NCBI GenBank assembly: GCA_016281295.1
Contig: JAEEII010000193.1
Span: 1-35,153 of the forward strand
Origin: Bacteroidales bacterium
Lineage (GTDB): Bacteria > Bacteroidota > Bacteroidia > Bacteroidales > F082
Direction: 5' to 3'
Length of the DNA stretch: 35,153 nt
This document shows, in pieces, positions 25,183-33,645 of the stretch. The notes beneath the pieces were generated by a model, which was not told the DNA's origin, did not search any database, and saw only the letters and a list, made by a program, of their open reading frames with translations. A program made the position numbers and the translations under genes. Numbering within the stretch: the first letter of the stretch is position 1; every line of letters starts with the position of its first letter.

Positions 25183-25256
25183 TCGGAGTGGCCCGACTCG
25201 AACGGGCGACCGCTTGCACCCCATGCAAGAATGCTAGCCAACTGCACCACACCCCG
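25183..25256 (-). tRNA. tRNA-Pro (anticodon GGG)
   Basis: A full 74-nt cloverleaf can be drawn on the minus strand. The acceptor stem is CGGGGTG with CACTCCG (one G-U pair) and discriminator A. The anticodon stem is CTTGC/GCAAG with loop ATGGGGT, giving anticodon GGG at 25220-25222. The T arm is GCCCG-TTCGAGT-CGGGC. C1-G72 and A73 are the proline identity pattern, and G37 fits. CCA is not encoded. A TATCTTTG box (25273-25280) precedes it and a strong terminator follows. Confidence 0.95.
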
Positions 25257-25272
25257 ATTGCTTTTGCGGCTG

Positions 25273-25280
25273 CAAAGATA
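25273..25280 (-). promoter_or_regulatory. -7 promoter box for tRNA-Pro
   Basis: TATCTTTG on the minus strand, 16 bp before the first base of the tRNA. Confidence 0.55.
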
Positions 25281-25323
25281 GGAATGTTTTTTGAATTATG
25301 GCGCATTTTTTCAAAAAAAAAGT

Positions 25324-25331
25324 TACTTTTG
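25324..25331 (+). promoter_or_regulatory. -7 promoter box for trxB
   Basis: TACTTTTG, 48 bp before the trxB ATG at 25380. It is divergent from the tRNA promoter. Confidence 0.5.
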
Positions 25332-25379
25332 CAATTATTTACTCTAATTTTAAAAATCTTAATGCTAAAATTCTACACT

Positions 25380-26321
25380 ATGGAACACGTTGAATGCTTA
25401 ATAATCGGCTCAGGACCAGCGGGTTATACCGCTGCTATCTATACTTGTCGCGCCGACATCAAAACTGTTGTCTATGAAGGCATGCAGCCTGGCGGACAGC
25501 TGACTCAGACGACTGAAATCGAGAACTTCCCAGGGTATCCTAAGGGGATCAACGGCCCCGATATGATGGAGGAGATCCGCCAGCAAGCGGAACGCTTTGG
25601 CGCGGACATCCGCATGGGGGAGGTCACGGCTATCGATGCCTCACAACGGCCTTTCAGGGTGACTACCGAATACGACGGAGAGCTGTTGGCCGACGCCATT
25701 ATCGTCTCCACGGGTGCTTCGGCTCGTTATCTCGGACTCCCCACTGAAGAGGAGTTCAAAGGTGGCGGCGTCTCTGCCTGTGCCACCTGCGACGGCTTTT
25801 TCTATAAAGGGAAGGACGTGGCGGTCGTCGGCGGTGGCGACACGGCCTGCGAAGACGCCACCTATCTGGCCAAACTCTGCAACAAAGTCTATCTCATCGT
25901 CCGCCGTGACGTGCTGCGCGCCTCCAAGGCCATGCAGCATCGGGTGCTGAACACCCCTAACATCGAGGTGCTTTGGAAACATCAGACCAAAGAGCTCTTT
26001 GGCGAACAGCAAGGCTTCATGAAGAAGCTGAAGGGTGCCGTGTTATATCACAGCGACACCAAAGAGGAACGTACCATCTATGTGGACGGCTTCTTCGAGG
26101 CCATCGGCCATACCCCGAACACCGAGCCGTTCAAAGGACTCCTCGACATGGATGAGGAAGGCTATATCATCACCAAGCCGAAATCCACTGCCACCAACGT
26201 GGAAGGCATCTTTGCCTGCGGCGACTGCCAGGACCGTATCTACCGCCAAGCCATCGTGGCCGCCGGCACCGGAGCCATGGCAGGTATCGAGGTGGAACGC
26301 TTCCTCATCGCTAGTAAATAA
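25380..26321 (+). CDS. trxB: Thioredoxin-disulfide reductase
   Basis: A 313-residue flavoprotein that passes electrons from NADPH through FAD to thioredoxin. Start ATG 25380 (MEHVECLIIGSGPAGY) gives the normal N-terminus; the frame is open upstream through the tRNA gene, but that is coincidental. Motifs: FAD-binding GSGPAG (10-15), redox pair CATC (C134, C137) followed by D138, NADPH-binding GGGDTA (151-156), and the C-terminal GD and QAIVAAGTG segment. All catalytic residues are intact. A GC-rich palindrome separates it from the GSCFA gene. Confidence 0.96.
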   Translation: MEHVECLIIGSGPAGYTAAIYTCRADIKTVVYEGMQPGGQLTQTTEIENFPGYPKGINGPDMMEEIRQQAERFGADIRMGEVTAIDASQRPFRVTTEYDGELLADAIIVSTGASARYLGLPTEEEFKGGGVSACATCDGFFYKGKDVAVVGGGDTACEDATYLAKLCNKVYLIVRRDVLRASKAMQHRVLNTPNIEVLWKHQTKELFGEQQGFMKKLKGAVLYHSDTKEERTIYVDGFFEAIGHTPNTEPFKGLLDMDEEGYIITKPKSTATNVEGIFACGDCQDRIYRQAIVAAGTGAMAGIEVERFLIASK

Positions 26322-26371
26322 CCTCACCCCCCGGCACTCATTAGACCTCACCCCCCGTCGGGGGGTGAGGT
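26321..26371. repeat. GC-rich palindromic repeat, copy 6
   Basis: A 12-bp perfect stem ACCTCACCCCCC (26345-26356) / GGGGGGTGAGGT (26360-26371) with a GTC loop. A half copy of the left arm (ACCTCACCCCCCGG) precedes it at 26321-26334. It lies between trxB and the GSCFA gene and may modulate or end the trxB transcript. Confidence 0.8.
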
Positions 26372-26380
26372 AAAATTCCT

Positions 26381-27328
26381 ATGAAACTCCACACCGACCT
26401 AAATATCACTCCTTTATCCCCATCCATCCGCTACAGCGACCCGCTCCTTTTCTTAGGCTCCTGTTTCGCCGACGAGGTGGGCTCCCTCTGTCGTGGCGTG
26501 GGCTTTCATGCACAAGTCAACCCCTTCGGCGTGCTGTATAACCCGGCCAGCATCGCCCACTCACTGCAACGCCTCCGCGACGGCACTCCGTTTACCCATG
26601 ACGAGGTGATTGAAGTGGGAGGGGAGTTCTATTGTACCTTCAGCCATAACACCGACTTCTGGAGACCGACAGAAGAAGCGTTGCTTCAAACGGTCAACCA
26701 GAGTCTTGCTGAGGCACACCAACATTTTCAATCTGCGAGATGGATTATCATCAGTTTAGGCACCTCCTGGATTTACCGTGAGAGGACATCTGGCCGTGTG
26801 GTCTCAAACTGCCATAAACTTCCTGCGACCCGATTCGAACGGGTCTTCCTCTCGGTGGAGGAGACTGCTGATTTGCTTTCTGATATGCTGCGAGCTGTTC
26901 CCGACAAGCAGTTCATCTTCACCATCTCCCCGTTGCGTCATCTCAAAGACGGCCTTCATGAGAACCAGCTGAGCAAGGCCTCAATGTTGCTGGCAGTGGA
27001 TCAGGTATGCGAGATCTTTGATAATGCCCATTATTTCCCTGCCTACGAAATCCTTCTTGATGAGCTTCGCGACTACCGTTTTTATAAGGAAGACATGGTG
27101 CATCCCACCGATCAAGCGGTGAATTATATCTTCGAGAGATTCGTTCAATTCGCTGTCAATCCCTCCGAACTTCCCGCCATGGCCGCTGCCAAAGAACTCA
27201 AGCAGATGCTTCATCACAAGCCGCTCTTCCCTGAGAGCGAGGCATACCAACGGTTTGAAGCGTTGATTGAAAAGAAAACGGTTGAGTTGAAATTGAATTA
27301 TCCCGAAGTTTGTGTGAATAATTTGTAA
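26381..27328 (+). CDS. GSCFA-domain protein
   Basis: A 315-residue protein of the GSCFA family, named for the motif visible at residues 26-30 (FLGSCFADEVG). It continues with NPFGVLYNPASI, SLGTSW and TISPLRHLKDG, all typical of the family. The fold is thought to be SGNH-hydrolase/esterase-like, with Ser27 as possible nucleophile and a conserved H (MVHPT) near the C-terminus. The substrate is not known. No signal peptide, so probably cytoplasmic. The start ATG lies 9 bp after the palindromic repeat. Confidence 0.88.
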   Translation: MKLHTDLNITPLSPSIRYSDPLLFLGSCFADEVGSLCRGVGFHAQVNPFGVLYNPASIAHSLQRLRDGTPFTHDEVIEVGGEFYCTFSHNTDFWRPTEEALLQTVNQSLAEAHQHFQSARWIIISLGTSWIYRERTSGRVVSNCHKLPATRFERVFLSVEETADLLSDMLRAVPDKQFIFTISPLRHLKDGLHENQLSKASMLLAVDQVCEIFDNAHYFPAYEILLDELRDYRFYKEDMVHPTDQAVNYIFERFVQFAVNPSELPAMAAAKELKQMLHHKPLFPESEAYQRFEALIEKKTVELKLNYPEVCVNNL

Positions 27329-27371
27329 GATATATATATAAATATTCTTTATAATAAATATTAATTATATA

Positions 27372-27396
27372 ATTATAATGAATAAATCATTATAAT
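27372..27396. terminator. AT-rich hairpin between convergent GSCFA and Gre-Nudix genes
   Basis: ATTATAATGA (27372-27381) pairs with TCATTATAAT (27387-27396) around ATAAA. It overlaps the Gre-Nudix stop codon (27390-27392). It is weak in energy because it is AT-only, but its place between convergent genes suits a terminator. Confidence 0.4.
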
Positions 27397-28433
27397 ATAT
27401 CCATTTTAAAAATATCGATATATTCTTTTTCATTGGGGGTTATTGGAAGGTCTTCTTCGGAAACCACCATGAACATATAAACCAGTTCTTTCTCGGTTCT
27501 CGATTCTCGGATATACTGTTTCTTCAGCGTGGGTTTTACTTTAGCTAATCCCAGTGTTTCTGTCATCTTCCGTTTGAGCGTTTTTTCTGGGGTGTCGCCA
27601 AAAGCCACATGCCACCAGTAGCGTCTTGAGGTCTCTCCTTTTCCATTAACAATATGTAGATGCACAACGGGGTGCAGGATTTTGTTTCCTTTGTGGAGCT
27701 CGATATACAAAGCCCGTCCCACGATGATGCCTCGCTCGTTGACAATAGGCAGGAACTCCATCTGATTGATCTCTGGTTCAAACTTGTTAGGTTTATCCTC
27801 GTTTGCCGGCAAGTCGATGTTCTCTTCTTGTGCAGTCTGTGGGGTCTGTATCACCTGTTCGATTTCCGTTCCGAAGGATTTTTGGCTACGTCTTTCTGCA
27901 GCGATCACTTTTTCCGTTGGCTTGTCCTGAACCTTGTCGTGAACCAGTTGTGTAAGAGCCATCGGTTCAAACGACACTTCATTCACTTCGATTTTTTCCG
28001 TGCCTCCTGGCCCTTTCAATTCGAAGACCTCTCCCGCCTTTTTCCCTGTTAATGCCTTGGCTATCGGTGAGACGAAGGAGACCAGGCCTTGGTCCACATT
28101 GGCTTCATCCACTCCTACGATTCTCACCACGCGACCGTTGTAACGCACCCAGGCACCAAAGCTCACTGTGTTTTTGTTAGCTTTTGAAATGTCGATTTCC
28201 ACGGCACTGCTGATACGGCTGATGAGTTGTTTCATCTTGGCATCGATGAAGTTGCATAAGATGTAGTTATCGCCAGCTTTAGCCCGTTCCGTTTCAAGAT
28301 TTTTCAGCTCCTCGTTAAGAGCCGCGAGACCTTCTTTGGTGACATAGTTAGGCACGCCATCGGGCAGGTATGCCCTTGGTGGCACCATTGGAATCTCTTC
28401 TTGATCGCCTTCTTTTATGAATCCCCTGCTCAT
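27390..28433 (-). CDS. GreA/GreB-family elongation factor fused to a degenerate Nudix domain
   Basis: A 347-residue two-domain protein. Residues 1-160 match Bacteroidota Gre-type factors: MSRGFIKEGDQEEIPMVPPR opening, a short coiled coil (about 34-80), then the FKBP-like domain (VSPIAKALTGKKAGE). After a linker rich in Q, E and T (about 161-222), residues 225-347 resemble an isopentenyl-isomerase-type Nudix domain (NERGIIVGRA, LHPVVHLHIV, WWHVAFGDTP). The Nudix box is damaged: RExxEExG reads RKMTETLG (about 289-296), so metal-dependent hydrolysis is unlikely. The Gre part should bind the RNA polymerase secondary channel; the added domain may sense a nucleotide. It is divergent from the cotH-like gene across interlocked promoters. 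Confidence 0.78.
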   Translation of the reverse strand: MSRGFIKEGDQEEIPMVPPRAYLPDGVPNYVTKEGLAALNEELKNLETERAKAGDNYILCNFIDAKMKQLISRISSAVEIDISKANKNTVSFGAWVRYNGRVVRIVGVDEANVDQGLVSFVSPIAKALTGKKAGEVFELKGPGGTEKIEVNEVSFEPMALTQLVHDKVQDKPTEKVIAAERRSQKSFGTEIEQVIQTPQTAQEENIDLPANEDKPNKFEPEINQMEFLPIVNERGIIVGRALYIELHKGNKILHPVVHLHIVNGKGETSRRYWWHVAFGDTPEKTLKRKMTETLGLAKVKPTLKKQYIRESRTEKELVYMFMVVSEEDLPITPNEKEYIDIFKMDIL

Positions 28434-28471
28434 CAGTGCTCTAGATTATGGAGTGTTTTGATGTTTTGCCA

Positions 28472-28506
28472 TTGCAAAGATAGGTTTTATTTGCGTAACT
28501 TTGCAA
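28472..28506. promoter_or_regulatory. Interlocked divergent promoters (Gre-Nudix and CotH genes)
   Basis: The minus strand has TATCTTTG at 28475-28482 with its -33 TTG at 28504-28506 (21-nt spacer). The plus strand has TAACTTTG at 28496-28503 with TTG at 28472-28474 (21-nt spacer). The outer sequence TTGCAAAG ... CTTTGCAA is a perfect 8-bp inverted repeat, so each -33 element directly abuts the other promoter's -7 box. Confidence 0.65.
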
Positions 28507-28525
28507 CCTTTGCCAACTGTGTGTT

Positions 28526-30346
28526 ATGAGAACTGTTTTGTGTTTCGTCGTTTTTTGGTCGCTTGCCATCGTTTTGCAAGCCCAGCCAAAGGTGAGTTTC
28601 TCTCCTACAGGTGGCGTCTTTCAGCAACCTTGTGCTGTCACCCTCTCTTTCCCTGATGATAGTTGCGAGATCCATTATACCTTGAATGGCAACACCCCTA
28701 CGGTCTATGATGCTTTGTATGACGGCCCTTTGACGCTTTCCGAGTCGCTCTATTCTACATCGGATATCTATACCCTAAATCTCCATTCCCCTTTGGAGGA
28801 GGACGATCGTCCTGCGAACGTACGTCACGCCATCGTCATCCGTGCTGCCGCTTTCGACACGGACGGTCATCTTGTAAGTACAGTCGCCACTCAGTCCTAT
28901 TTTGTCAAGAGCTTGGAGGGCGACACACACGGTCTTCCGGTGCTTTCCCTTTGTGCCGACTCCTTGGCCTTGTTCGACTATGGGACGGGTATCATGGTGC
29001 CTGGCGTTTTTTTCGACCCCGATTGTCCGAAAACCACAGGCAACTATTATCAAACGGGTAAAGAGTGGGAGCGACTGTGTAATGTGGAGTGCTATGCTAA
29101 TGACACCTGCTATTTTAACATGAAAGCGGGATTGAGGACCCATGGGGAACAGTCGAGGCGGTTTTCCCAAAAAGGATTGAAAATCTATGCCCGAAAAGAA
29201 TATGGAGAAAAACGCTTCTTCTTCCCTCTTTTCGAGACGACAGACCACACAGGTTTCAAACGTCTGGTTCTCAAACCATTCAGCGCTTCTTGGTTTCAAT
29301 CTGGCGTCGAGGATTATCTGTGTGACCGTATGGCGGCTGAAATCAACGTGGAGTCGAGTGCGAACCAGCCGGTCGTCCTGTTCCTGAATGGGGAATACTG
29401 GGGCATCTATCTGCTGAAAGAAAAAATCGACGAGGATTTCCTAAGTGATCATTTTGATGTGGACGAGGATGACTGTACCATCGTCAAGAACTGGACGGGA
29501 ACTGTGGATTGTGGTGACAACACTAACTTCAATGCAATGATGTCGTGGCTTTCCGAAGCGAATCTCGCCGACTCCTCGGAATATGCCTATTTATGTTCAT
29601 TGATAGATGTTCAGAATTTCATCGACTATGTCGTTTTCGAGACTTTCATTAAAAATGCCGACTGGCCCTCCAACAATATGCGTTGTTGGCAGGAAAACGA
29701 CAACCCCTGGCGGTGGATTTTCTTCGATGGTGATGCCTGTCTCTCGGATCTTGATTTCGATGCTTTTGCCAATGCCGCTTATACGGGTGAAGACACCTGG
29801 CCAAGCTCACGCACCGCTACCTTGTTATTTAGGAAACTCCTTGAAAACAAAGCATTTATTTCGCGGTTTCTCGTTCGTTATCATGAACTGACTACTGGAG
29901 CTTTTTCTTTTGGAAACACCTCTTTAATGTTGCAGCAGGCAAGGGCTTGGATTCGGGATGAGGTCATTCATCAATCCGAGCGTTTTGGGAAGCCAGCTTC
30001 TTTGGAATCATGGGAGACGGTTATGGAAAAGATCCGTCATTTCTTGGAGACGCGGCCATCAATAGCTTATCAGGAGTTATGTGCGTTTTTGTCATCGCCT
30101 GATTCTGAAGTGAAACATCTCTGTTGTTTTCCCAATCCTTCGTCAGGAGCGGTATATCTGTCATTTCAATCGGAGTCGTCGGGTTTGTTTCCGATGCGAG
30201 TTTATAACACTTTGGGGCAATTGGTTGCTGACAAAATAATTGCTGTCAGCAAGGGTGATAACTTGATTTATACTACATTGAATCTTCCAAGAGGTATTTA
30301 TTTCATTAAAATATATAATGAATATAATTCTATTATTATAGAATAA
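28526..30346 (+). CDS. Secreted CotH-family protein with T9SS sorting domain
   Basis: A 606-residue protein. Signal peptide 1-19 (cut at LQA-QP), a chitobiase C-terminal-like beta domain (about 22-115, IHYTLNGNTP), then a CotH kinase-fold domain with RTHGEQSRRFSQKGLKI, NGEYWGIYLLKEKID (about 287-301) and the metal-binding FFDGDACL (about 398-405). The last 75 or so residues (CFPNPSSG, YNTLGQ, GIYFIKI) are a type A T9SS sorting domain. Spore-coat CotH is a secreted protein kinase; exported bacterial relatives often accompany polysaccharide or adhesion functions. Surface location is well supported, but the target is unknown. Confidence 0.88.
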   Translation: MRTVLCFVVFWSLAIVLQAQPKVSFSPTGGVFQQPCAVTLSFPDDSCEIHYTLNGNTPTVYDALYDGPLTLSESLYSTSDIYTLNLHSPLEEDDRPANVRHAIVIRAAAFDTDGHLVSTVATQSYFVKSLEGDTHGLPVLSLCADSLALFDYGTGIMVPGVFFDPDCPKTTGNYYQTGKEWERLCNVECYANDTCYFNMKAGLRTHGEQSRRFSQKGLKIYARKEYGEKRFFFPLFETTDHTGFKRLVLKPFSASWFQSGVEDYLCDRMAAEINVESSANQPVVLFLNGEYWGIYLLKEKIDEDFLSDHFDVDEDDCTIVKNWTGTVDCGDNTNFNAMMSWLSEANLADSSEYAYLCSLIDVQNFIDYVVFETFIKNADWPSNNMRCWQENDNPWRWIFFDGDACLSDLDFDAFANAAYTGEDTWPSSRTATLLFRKLLENKAFISRFLVRYHELTTGAFSFGNTSLMLQQARAWIRDEVIHQSERFGKPASLESWETVMEKIRHFLETRPSIAYQELCAFLSSPDSEVKHLCCFPNPSSGAVYLSFQSESSGLFPMRVYNTLGQLVADKIIAVSKGDNLIYTTLNLPRGIYFIKIYNEYNSIIIE

Positions 30347-30377
30347 TCTAAAATATGAATATTATTCATAATATAAC

Positions 30378-30408
30378 TTGACGGATATTCGTTTTTTTCT
30401 TAGCTTTG
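30378..30408 (+). promoter_or_regulatory. Consensus promoter for the DUF1566-like gene run
   Basis: TTG (30378-30380), 20-nt spacer, TAGCTTTG (30401-30408), 28 bp before the ATG at 30436. A full -33/-7 match, likely driving all three downstream genes. Confidence 0.65.
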
Positions 30409-30435
30409 CCGCGCTTATTTTAAATATAATAGGTG

Positions 30436-32172
30436 ATGCAAAACATACCTCGGATATCGAAAGGATTCATGCTACCCTTGTGGGTACTTGTTTCGGTATT
30501 CTTGATGCAAGGCATGGCTCTTGGGCAGAGCAAAGATGGCTGTGGCATAGTCACTTGTGGTGACCAGACCATTTATCCAGGGCATAGTGTTCAGCTTTCG
30601 GCTTCGGGTGCATCGACTTACACTTGGTCTCCTGCTGCAAGCCTTTCTGCCACTGACATTCCTAATCCCATTGCTTCGCCTACTGTCACCACCACCTACA
30701 CTGTGACTGGATATCCTGATTTAGTCGTCAATGGGGATTTTGAAGATGGGTATAAAGACTTTGAAACAGATTATAGATATACTTCGGGAAATATTACTGC
30801 TACGATACAAAACGAGGATGGTCGAATTTTTACTGTGGATAATCAATTGACGAATCATTTCCCATCTCAAACTATTTCCGCAATCCCATGGGTGACAAAT
30901 GGCCAATCAGGGAAATTTATGATGGTGAATGGTTCTCGTAATAGTTCGCATAGGGTATGGCAGGAAACAATCTCGGTTATTCCTCATTCCAATTATGATT
31001 TTTCAGCACGGTTGGTGCACATGCGTAAACAAGACTCCAACACTAATTATCAAGCTAATTTGAAGTTTGATATCAATGGAGTTTCATTGGGCGAGCAGTT
31101 GGCAGTTTTTTCTTGGAATGAGTTCACGTCTCCATGGAATAGTGAGGATGCAACAACTGCAACTATTACAATTTATGATTTGAATACAAAAGATGATGCT
31201 GGCAACGACTTCGGCTTAGATGATATTTCTCTTGAAGCCACTGAACTATGTACAGCGGAGGTGACTGTAAATGTATCTTATGTAGGGCAAATTATCAGGC
31301 CAATGCCAGTATGTGAAGGAGGGTCATTTTCATTGACTGTGCCAGAGTTGTTCTGTCAAGGTTGTTCTGGACAATGGCAGATAGGGCCTTCCGCAGAGGG
31401 ACCTTTCAACACGTTCACTAACAACAATATCCCAGCTTCATATAATGGTTATTATCTCCGTTATGCCTTGGAGTACCCTTCGGGGAATTGGAGCTATAGC
31501 AACGTGGTTCCCGTCACGGTGATGTCAAGTCTTGCAGTAAACGTCTGGGTAGAAGGAAATGCTGGTTGCGATGGCGATCCGGTGACGCTTCATGCCGCAG
31601 CAACCACAACTGGCGATATAAGGCTCGTGTCGGTGGGCGATATTCTATGCACGGATGGTAGCATCGTTCCTGTGAGTAGCTGGCCTGTGTCTGGAAAAAC
31701 AGCCAATGGAGTGGTGGTACATGTGGATAATAACGGATGGAATGGCTGGGCATTGGCGCTGGATGAGACCGAAAACGTGATATGGAACCTTACTAACACT
31801 ACGGTTTCTGGGCTGGTGACTACTTCGAATCCCCGTGAAGCTATCTTTGACTTGGATGGCTATGCTCATACCCATGCCATCCGAAGAGCAGGTAATGCGG
31901 AACAGTTTCCTGCTGCTTATCTGATGGATCTTTCCCAAGGATGGTATCTCCCTTCAATTGGTCAGTGGCGAAGCATCTTTGCTGACATAGCAATTATTAA
32001 TGCTTCTATGACAACAGTTGGTGGAACATTATTAACAGTAACTCCATCTAAATTCTATTGGTCTTCAACGCAAGTCGATAATACCAATAAATGGTTGTTT
32101 TCCGATAGAGCGGCTGTGAAAGGAGATAATGGTACGAAGTCATATAGAGTGCGAGCAATGTGTTCATTTTAG
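30436..32172 (+). CDS. Secreted DUF1566-like (C-type-lectin-fold) protein A
   Basis: A 578-residue secreted protein (start ATG 30436; GTG 30433 also possible). The N-terminal signal region is about 1-30. It has a PKD/Ig-like segment (about 36-92), a jelly-roll-like region beginning LVVNGDFEDG (about 95-280), another Ig-like stretch, and a C-terminal DUF1566 / Fibrobacter-paralogous type module (about 396-578). Landmarks are VGDILCTDGSIV, QGWYLPSIGQW, FYWSSTQ and YRVRAM. Such modules have a C-type lectin fold and suit ligand binding. There is no T9SS sorting domain: the protein ends right after the module. The stop is 2 nt before the next gene. Confidence 0.75.
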   Translation: MQNIPRISKGFMLPLWVLVSVFLMQGMALGQSKDGCGIVTCGDQTIYPGHSVQLSASGASTYTWSPAASLSATDIPNPIASPTVTTTYTVTGYPDLVVNGDFEDGYKDFETDYRYTSGNITATIQNEDGRIFTVDNQLTNHFPSQTISAIPWVTNGQSGKFMMVNGSRNSSHRVWQETISVIPHSNYDFSARLVHMRKQDSNTNYQANLKFDINGVSLGEQLAVFSWNEFTSPWNSEDATTATITIYDLNTKDDAGNDFGLDDISLEATELCTAEVTVNVSYVGQIIRPMPVCEGGSFSLTVPELFCQGCSGQWQIGPSAEGPFNTFTNNNIPASYNGYYLRYALEYPSGNWSYSNVVPVTVMSSLAVNVWVEGNAGCDGDPVTLHAAATTTGDIRLVSVGDILCTDGSIVPVSSWPVSGKTANGVVVHVDNNGWNGWALALDETENVIWNLTNTTVSGLVTTSNPREAIFDLDGYAHTHAIRRAGNAEQFPAAYLMDLSQGWYLPSIGQWRSIFADIAIINASMTTVGGTLLTVTPSKFYWSSTQVDNTNKWLFSDRAAVKGDNGTKSYRVRAMCSF

Positions 32173-32174
32173 GG

Positions 32175-33641
32175 ATGAGAAAAAGTGTTTGGTACATAGT
32201 ATTGCTTCTTTGTTGCGCTTTGCAAGTCAAGGCTCAGAGCTATCATATTGGCGATTTCATCACCACTGAAGACGGCCAACAAGGTGTGGTATTCTATATC
32301 AATCCCGAACGCACAGGAGGTTGGATGGTGGCGTTGCATGACGTGACTAAAAATGGTACTAATAAATTTAAATGGGGAGATAAACAGTTTGTTTTACAAC
32401 CTGCTGCTGTTTCTGTAAGTGAAAGTACATATTATTTGGTGCAGAGTAGTGATAATATGAGCGGCAAAGAACGTACATTTCGTATTAGGAATAAATTTAG
32501 TAATCATGATTTTGCAGCATGGGTCGTTAATTCCAATAATCAACCTTATTTTGGTGATGATTGGTATTTGCCTTCTGTCAGAGAACTGCAATATTTGTAT
32601 TCCTCTTTAGCTGTTGTTGATTCTGTTTTGTCTATTTATGGTTCTTGTATGTCTAATGATGTTTATTGGAGCAGTACCGAAAAAGACAAAGATAATGCTT
32701 GGGCTATCTCCTTTAAAAATAGTATAACCAATGGTTCTCCGGTTTATGATCCTGGGCAATATAGTGGAGGTGGCTTTTGGTTTCATGGAAAAGACCAAAA
32801 ACATTGTGTCAGAGCAATCCATGATTTCACCATGCCTTCTTCATCAGACAATTTCAGTTACTTATGGAATACTGGTGAGACCACTCCAGAAATCACCGTG
32901 GCTCCTGCTCAAAGCACCCCTTATTCGGTGACGGTCTCTTTGGATGGAGGTTGCGAGACCACAGAAACGGCCACAGTGTATGTTGCCAGTCCTCCAGTGG
33001 TGGAAATCACGATTTCTCCGAGTGATACCATCTGTGAAGGGGATGAGATTACTTTGACTGCAGAAGTGTTAAACCCAGCCGTGGGTGACATCCTATGCAG
33101 TGACGGTTCCATCGTGAAGGCTTCAAAATGGCCCGTTGCAGGAAAAACGGCCAAAGGCATCGTGTTTTATGTAGATCCTTCGGGTCAACATGGTTGGGCT
33201 GTGAGTGTAACAGAATCGCAAAAGGCATGGTGTAATAAATCAACTGTGGATATTCCGGATCTTGCCAATTATACAAATTGGATACCTGCTATCAATGATT
33301 TTAATGGTTATGAAAACACCCAGAAAATTCACAATGCGGCAAATTCTAATACAACTTATGCTGCTGTGGATTACGTCTTGGGATTAGGAAGTGTGGGAGG
33401 TCATAGTTGGTATCTGCCTGCATTGGGACAATTGAATGTTCTCTATGCATCGGTTCTCATTGTAAATCAAAGTCTTCAACGAGTGAATGGGACTGTCTTT
33501 ACTGAGTCCTTAACTGCACATCTTTGGTCATCTAATGAAATCAATGAAGGCAATGCTTTTAAGATTCAATGTAATAATGGAGGGATTGACAAAGATTTAA
33601 AGAGCAAGTCAAACCGTGTTCGAGCTATAATTGATTTTTGA
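32175..33641 (+). CDS. Secreted DUF1566-like protein B (two lectin-fold modules)
   Basis: A 488-residue protein from ATG 32175. An ATG at 32160 overlaps the upstream stop and adds residues before the signal peptide, so it is not used. The signal peptide is 1-20 (QVKA-QS). The first DUF1566-like module (about 22-215) opens SYHIGDFITTEDG and has DWYLPSVREL and VYWSSTEK. A PKD-like linker (about 225-300) follows, and a second module to the end has VGDILCSDGSIV, SWYLPALGQL, LWSSNE and NRVRAIIDF. Module 2 is a close paralogue of protein A's module; module 1 is close to protein C's. No sorting domain. It is the middle gene of a run with 2- and 4-nt gaps. Confidence 0.78.
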   Translation: MRKSVWYIVLLLCCALQVKAQSYHIGDFITTEDGQQGVVFYINPERTGGWMVALHDVTKNGTNKFKWGDKQFVLQPAAVSVSESTYYLVQSSDNMSGKERTFRIRNKFSNHDFAAWVVNSNNQPYFGDDWYLPSVRELQYLYSSLAVVDSVLSIYGSCMSNDVYWSSTEKDKDNAWAISFKNSITNGSPVYDPGQYSGGGFWFHGKDQKHCVRAIHDFTMPSSSDNFSYLWNTGETTPEITVAPAQSTPYSVTVSLDGGCETTETATVYVASPPVVEITISPSDTICEGDEITLTAEVLNPAVGDILCSDGSIVKASKWPVAGKTAKGIVFYVDPSGQHGWAVSVTESQKAWCNKSTVDIPDLANYTNWIPAINDFNGYENTQKIHNAANSNTTYAAVDYVLGLGSVGGHSWYLPALGQLNVLYASVLIVNQSLQRVNGTVFTESLTAHLWSSNEINEGNAFKIQCNNGGIDKDLKSKSNRVRAIIDF

Positions 33642-33645
33642 TCGT

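Noticed and set aside
25176..25379. N-terminal extension of TrxB reading through the tRNA gene
   Set aside because: The frame is open by chance; it crosses the tRNA on the opposite strand and the trxB promoter box, and TrxB homologues begin at the MEHVECLIIG position.
27372..27396. AT-rich palindrome as an operator or integration site
   Set aside because: It is AT-only sequence between convergent genes and overlaps a stop codon. There is no direct duplication or integrase, so a weak terminator is the simpler reading.
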